Source: a virus
Strand: one strand, 5' to 3'
Length of the DNA stretch: 22,863 bases
Virus record (IMG/VR): IMGVR_UViG_3300045541_000061
Span: 1-22,863 of that record
Both the position numbers and the translations under genes were made by a program. Of this stretch, positions 19,790 to 22,863 are shown piece after piece. A model generated the notes under the pieces. That model was not told the origin of the DNA. It did not search any database and saw only the letters and a list, made by a program, of their open reading frames with translations. Position 1 is the stretch's first letter. Each line of letters opens with the position of its first letter.

Positions 19790-20943
19790 AATCTTACCTT
19801 GACTTAGGAAAAATCCCTTTGGCAAACAATCTTTTTGACACTCAAGAAGAGGCTATTAATGCACCACGGCTTCCGCTAGTGGTTGCGTGGTGTGAAAATT
19901 GCGGACTTTCACAGCTTACAGAGGTGGTAAGCGGAATACAGCTTTTTAGTCATTATACATACAGGAGTTCTGTTAACAAAGGCTATGTGGATCATTGCCG
20001 AAAAATGGCATTGGAGTTGAAAGAAAAATATGGGTTGAAAAAAAATGCTTTTCACATTGATATAGCCGGGAATGATGGGACTTTGTTGAAGCAATTCCAA
20101 AATGAATTGAACCATTTTGTTTTAAACATTGACCCGGCGGAGAACCTTTGTAAAATTTCCCATAACAACGGAATCCCGGCTTTTTCTAAATTTTGGGGTT
20201 TTGAAGTAGCCAAACAATTTTATGGAACAGCCGACCTAATCACAGCTACCAATGTTTTCGCACACCTTGACAACGTAACCGAGTTCTTGGAAGCCTGCAA
20301 GATTGCTCTCAAGCCTGAGGGGGTCTTGGTTATCGAGAATCCTTATTGGATGGAAACGATGGAAGGATACCAATTCGATCAGGTGTACTTCGAACACATG
20401 AGTTATTGGTCGATCAAACCAATGATTGCTTTGTGCGAGAAAGTAGGGTTGCATCTTGTTGACTTATCCTATCATGACATCCATGGAGGAACGATGAGGT
20501 ATGAGATTAGGAAGCAGGAAGGCGAGAAAGAATTGACAGAAGCCTATGAATCAAACTATTGGAATAATCTATCCGATTATGAACAATGGTCAAGAAAAGT
20601 TTACTGGATGAAAGATCAAATCAGCCAAAATCTTACAGCTATTGCCAAGGGTAAGAAAGTATGCGCATTCGCCGCTTCAGCAAAGGGGAATACTTTGTTA
20701 AATTTTTGTGGAATCGGAACTGACTTAATCGAATTTATTGTAGATCAAACACCTGAGAAGATTGGAAAGTATTCACCAGGAACAGGGATTCCGATTGTTG
20801 GCTTTGAAAAAATTGTCGAGTTCAAACCTGATTACGTGCTTATTCTTTCTTGGAATTTCAAGGATGAAATCATTGCTAAACTTCGACCTGTGATTCCGAA
20901 TGCAAAGTATATTGTCCCAATTCCTAATTGGGAGGTGATATGA
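19732..20943 (+). CDS. Sugar C-methyltransferase, TylC3/TcaB9-like
   Basis: The 403-aa product has the three-part architecture of SAM-dependent deoxysugar C-methyltransferases. An N-terminal zinc-binding domain carries C11, C14 (CRVCG) and C54, C57 (WCENCG) with SYLDLGKIPLANN. The central Rossmann methyltransferase has HIDIAGNDGTLL (108-119). YFEHMSYWS supplies Y219 and H222, expected in the active site of this family. A C-terminal domain starts from HGGTMRYEI. These enzymes methylate the C-3 of dTDP-4-keto-6-deoxysugars in antibiotic and O-antigen pathways. Donor dTDP-4-keto-6-deoxyglucose is not made by genes seen here and would come from the host. The start lies inside the reductase gene; no later Met precedes the first Cys pair. 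Confidence 0.88.
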   Translation: MEIISQKHTSCRVCGHGELKSYLDLGKIPLANNLFDTQEEAINAPRLPLVVAWCENCGLSQLTEVVSGIQLFSHYTYRSSVNKGYVDHCRKMALELKEKYGLKKNAFHIDIAGNDGTLLKQFQNELNHFVLNIDPAENLCKISHNNGIPAFSKFWGFEVAKQFYGTADLITATNVFAHLDNVTEFLEACKIALKPEGVLVIENPYWMETMEGYQFDQVYFEHMSYWSIKPMIALCEKVGLHLVDLSYHDIHGGTMRYEIRKQEGEKELTEAYESNYWNNLSDYEQWSRKVYWMKDQISQNLTAIAKGKKVCAFAASAKGNTLLNFCGIGTDLIEFIVDQTPEKIGKYSPGTGIPIVGFEKIVEFKPDYVLILSWNFKDEIIAKLRPVIPNAKYIVPIPNWEVI

Positions 20944-21485
20944 TAATCTATTCCAACCCTTTCCGCTCGGACAAAAATATCGGCAAGGCGTATAACGATT
21001 TCATCAAGTGCCTAAACGTACCGGATGACACTTGGATAATTCTTCAGGATGGGGATATTACCTATCTGACCGATGACTGGGGAAAACGGATTGAAGATTC
21101 TTTAGCCTTAGATGGGGATAAGTTTGGACTAGTCGGGTGCCGAACCAATAGAATCAAACAGGCGTACCAACTACACCATGGAAAATTCAGCTTTGACACA
21201 GATATAAAAAATCACTATCAAATAGCTTTGACCTATAATGAAGTCGGGATAGGACCTATGTCACGTGGTGAAGTAATTGCAGGCTACTTTATGGCTTTCA
21301 GGAAATCAACCTGGAAGGCAGTCGGAGGATTTGTAGAAAAAAATATTGCCTGTGATGCTATATTTTGCGAGCAGGTGAAGGCTACTGGATTAAAGCTGGG
21401 GCAATTCAAAAACATGTATGTTTTCCATTGCTACAGAATTTGGAATGATACCGAGCCATGGAAGGATAAAAAACATTTGTTGTAA
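20940..21485 (+). CDS. Small GT-A glycosyltransferase
   Basis: The 181-aa product begins MIIYSNPFRSDKNIGKAYND and has WIILQDGDITYLTDDW with DGD at 37-39 as the metal-binding motif. Later, AGYFMAFRKSTWKAVGGFVE matches the acceptor-side loop common to family 2 and galactosyltransferase-like enzymes. It is shorter than most glycosyltransferases and lacks the usual first beta strand region, so it may be a compact form. A TTG start at 20928 is possible, but ATG at 20940 has a strong Shine-Dalgarno-like GGAGGTGAT directly before it and overlaps the methyltransferase stop as ATGA. It is probably the enzyme that adds a second or capping sugar. Confidence 0.8.
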   Translation: MIIYSNPFRSDKNIGKAYNDFIKCLNVPDDTWIILQDGDITYLTDDWGKRIEDSLALDGDKFGLVGCRTNRIKQAYQLHHGKFSFDTDIKNHYQIALTYNEVGIGPMSRGEVIAGYFMAFRKSTWKAVGGFVEKNIACDAIFCEQVKATGLKLGQFKNMYVFHCYRIWNDTEPWKDKKHLL

Positions 21486-21509
21486 ATTGAAAATTAGATA
21501 CCTTTAATC

Positions 21510-21650
21510 ATGATTAAGCTATTGACTGACTATCTGCACTTTCAGAAAGGCGAAGTGATAAACTTTGGACAAGAAAAGAATGCTGAGTTGGTTAGGAAGA
21601 ATTTAGCGATATGGGTAAAAATTCAAGACTTGAAATATGCCACCAAGTAA
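21510..21650 (+). CDS. Small virion-module protein, 46 aa
   Basis: A 46-codon ORF begins MIKLLTDYLHFQKGEVINFG and continues with QEKNAELVRKNLAIWVK. The pattern (short strand, KGEVI turn, then a helix with ELVxxxLA) resembles short proteins commonly encoded just before head-tail connectors in phages. It overlaps the connector gene by 14 bases. TACCTTTA (21499-21506), a weak -7-like motif, ends three bases before the ATG. Function is not known; a small capsid or connector accessory is likely from position. Confidence 0.6.
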   Translation: MIKLLTDYLHFQKGEVINFGQEKNAELVRKNLAIWVKIQDLKYATK

Positions 21651-22092
21651 ACTAAGAATAGAAATTGAGGAGCCATCCATCCAACCTGTTACGCTATCAG
21701 AGGCAAAGACGTGGCTTCAAATGTCACCGGATCAAACGGACTGGGACGATTTGATTAGTACATTGCTTTGGGCTTCGATTGATACGACCGAAAAGAATTC
21801 GGGACAATTGCTATCGGTTCGCAATGTAACGATTAGCAACAATCATAACAGCGAGAGAGTGTATCCTGTATTACCTTGGGTATCGGATGTTACAACGGAT
21901 GAAACCGAGGTAAAAAACTACGTTTATGAGGCTGGTTATTATAACGTGCCAATGACTTTAAAAGTAGCTGTTCTCCAGCGTGTTGCCACTGGGTTTGCAT
22001 ACAGGCAAAACGGGATATCCGAGGCGGTGAATCAGGCTATCAATCTTTCCATCACCAGCGAAATGAAATTCAGGGAGGATTTATGGGTATAA
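21637..22092 (+). CDS. Head-tail connector protein, gp6-like
   Basis: The 151-aa product matches the HK97 gp6/SPP1 gp15 type of connector that binds beneath the portal. PVTLSEAKTWLQMSPDQTDW (17-36), DDLISTLLWASIDTTEKNSG and a C-terminal region with NVPMTLKVAVLQRVATGFAY are the typical helices. The VTLxEAKxxL start after a short leader is diagnostic. It overlaps both neighbours by a few bases, which is usual in this module. Confidence 0.85.
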   Translation: MPPSKLRIEIEEPSIQPVTLSEAKTWLQMSPDQTDWDDLISTLLWASIDTTEKNSGQLLSVRNVTISNNHNSERVYPVLPWVSDVTTDETEVKNYVYEAGYYNVPMTLKVAVLQRVATGFAYRQNGISEAVNQAINLSITSEMKFREDLWV

Positions 22093-22448
22093 ATTTTGGG
22101 TCATACGATCAAAAAATAGTCTTTGGGAATTTTGGTTCGACAGATGACGGCTACGGGGGAACCGTTATAACTTGGACACCTGTATTAACAACATTTGCAC
22201 GAATAATGCAGGTTAGCGGAGGCAATCGGATTGAATCTTTGCAGATGACACTTCCAAGAACTTTCAAAATAGGAGTTCAATGGCGTTCTACTTTTCAGCC
22301 TGACGAGTCCATGCAAATCCTTTACCGTGGAGCTTATCACAAAATCAATTCAGTAGAATTGATGGAGGAGCGTATGACCAAAGAATATGTGATTACCATG
22401 ATTCGAGTTGGTAATGCAGACAATCCTAATTTTAACGAGTCAACCTAA
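22083..22448 (+). CDS. Head-tail adaptor, SPP1 gp16-like
   Basis: The 121-aa product begins with MGINFGSYDQKIVFGNFGST and has the family's beta-barrel pattern: DDGYGGTVITWTPVLTTFAR (about 21-40), then a hinge with IESLQMTLPRTFKIGVQWRS, MQILYRGAYHKINSVE and a final VITMIRV. Family members close the portal-connector channel and join head to tail. It overlaps the connector gene by 10 bases and ends in a TAATG overlap with the next gene. Confidence 0.85.
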   Translation: MGINFGSYDQKIVFGNFGSTDDGYGGTVITWTPVLTTFARIMQVSGGNRIESLQMTLPRTFKIGVQWRSTFQPDESMQILYRGAYHKINSVELMEERMTKEYVITMIRVGNADNPNFNEST

Positions 22449-22863
22449 TGGCTATCAGAATAAAAGGATTGGATGAGGCAATCAAGGCGCTTTCTGCCAA
22501 GGGAACAAAAGCGGTTCAAGCCATTGCGGACGAATTGGAGCAGACTGCAAAGGATATTGAAATCAATGCGGCTCAAGATGCGCCATCCTATGTGCCGGAA
22601 ATGCCTGATTTAAAATTGAACATCAATCAACGGATCAGATCAGAGCCTAGAGCGTTTTTCAAAGGTGAGGCTATTGCATGGGAAATCTTTGTTATAACCA
22701 ATCCTGACAATAGGATGGATGACTTCGATGGGTACATGGAATTCAATACAGGTCTTGAGGCTGCACAATTACTTGCAAGACCAGGTTATACCGATGAAAT
22801 CAGAAAGGCGGCGATGAAATACTTTAAAAATGGTAAAGGAACCCTATCAGGAAAACCTTACTT
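22448..22863 (+). CDS. HK97 gp10-like tail completion protein (partial)
   Basis: The frame opens at ATG 22448 in a TAATG overlap and stays open to the window end (138 codons seen). The start MAIRIKGLDEAIKALSAKGT followed by AVQAIADELEQTAKDIEINA and AAQDAPSYVPEMP is the layout of the HK97 gp10 family, which completes the tail terminus. The later part, with AWEIFVITNPDNRMDDFDGY and MEFNTGLEAAQLLARP, continues the fold. The C-terminus is missing. Order connector, adaptor, gp10-like is standard. Confidence 0.8.
   Translation, partial: MAIRIKGLDEAIKALSAKGTKAVQAIADELEQTAKDIEINAAQDAPSYVPEMPDLKLNINQRIRSEPRAFFKGEAIAWEIFVITNPDNRMDDFDGYMEFNTGLEAAQLLARPGYTDEIRKAAMKYFKNGKGTLSGKPY

Noticed and set aside
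20928-20939. TTG start for the small glycosyltransferase
   Set aside because: The ATG at 20940 has a strong Shine-Dalgarno-like sequence before it and gives the usual ATGA overlap.
1-22863. CRISPR array or insertion sequence
   Set aside because: No regularly spaced repeats with unique spacers and no transposase or terminal inverted repeats were seen.
1-22863. Stop-codon reassignment read by the tRNA-like elements
   Set aside because: TAA, TAG and TGA all end genes at normal family lengths, and neither tRNA-like loop offers a suppressor anticodon.

Overview
The window is a compact piece of a tailed double-stranded DNA phage or prophage (Caudoviricetes) of a Bacteroidota host. The host inference rests on many TAnnTTTG-type -7 promoter motifs, AT-rich leaders that mostly lack Shine-Dalgarno sequences, and a BT4734/VirE_N-type primase. 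Almost every gene is on the plus strand. At least twelve junctions use the overlapping ATGA stop/start and three use TAATG. No integrase, lysis gene or tail tape-measure gene lies inside the window, so lifestyle cannot be decided; the right edge cuts through the tail-completion genes.

Layout. (1) 1-344: two small unknown minus-strand genes, separated from the rest by a divergent promoter region. (2) 471-4296: an early cluster of mostly small unknown genes containing an ERF single-strand annealing protein and a Gp157-like protein, closed by a strong terminator. (3) 4313-9455: a replication block that opens with a new promoter. It holds a 52-aa HTH protein, a primase-helicase (VirE_N + PriCT-2 + VapE), an iteron-like region that may be the origin, a NUMOD4-HNH-AP2 homing-type endonuclease, a DEAH helicase with a zinc ribbon, and a VRR-NUC nuclease. 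(4) 9474-10421: an SSB-like protein with an acidic -ELPF tail, a membrane protein, an XRE regulator and an unknown protein. (5) 10422-11252: about 830 bases without a convincing protein gene, filled with structured RNA. It has four tight hairpins, two class-II tRNA-like elements with abnormal anticodon arms, a duplicated terminator/promoter unit and a hairpin leader. (6) 11253-17770: a second NUMOD4-HNH endonuclease, terminase small and large subunits, a small membrane protein, portal, a MuF/prohead-protease fusion ORF and an HK97-type major capsid protein, closed by a terminator. (7) 17869-21485: a four-gene sugar cassette (two-domain glycosyltransferase, RmlD-like reductase, TylC3/TcaB9-like sugar C-methyltransferase, small glycosyltransferase) with its own promoter. 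(8) 21510-22863: a small virion-module protein, head-tail connector, head-tail adaptor and an HK97 gp10-like protein cut by the window end.

The genes fit a phage that replicates with its own primase-helicase, recombines with ERF, SSB-like, helicase and VRR-NUC functions, and packages DNA into an HK97-fold capsid. Between capsid and connector genes it carries enzymes that could make and attach a branched deoxysugar to its virion or to the host surface.

The most unusual signals are non-coding. One is the pair of tRNA-like RNAs, of which one has a perfect acceptor stem, an enlarged anticodon arm and an apparent compensatory A19-U56 elbow pair. The other is a homologous, covarying hairpin leader in front of both HNH endonuclease genes, which suggests that the endonucleases carry a conserved promoter-RNA element with them.
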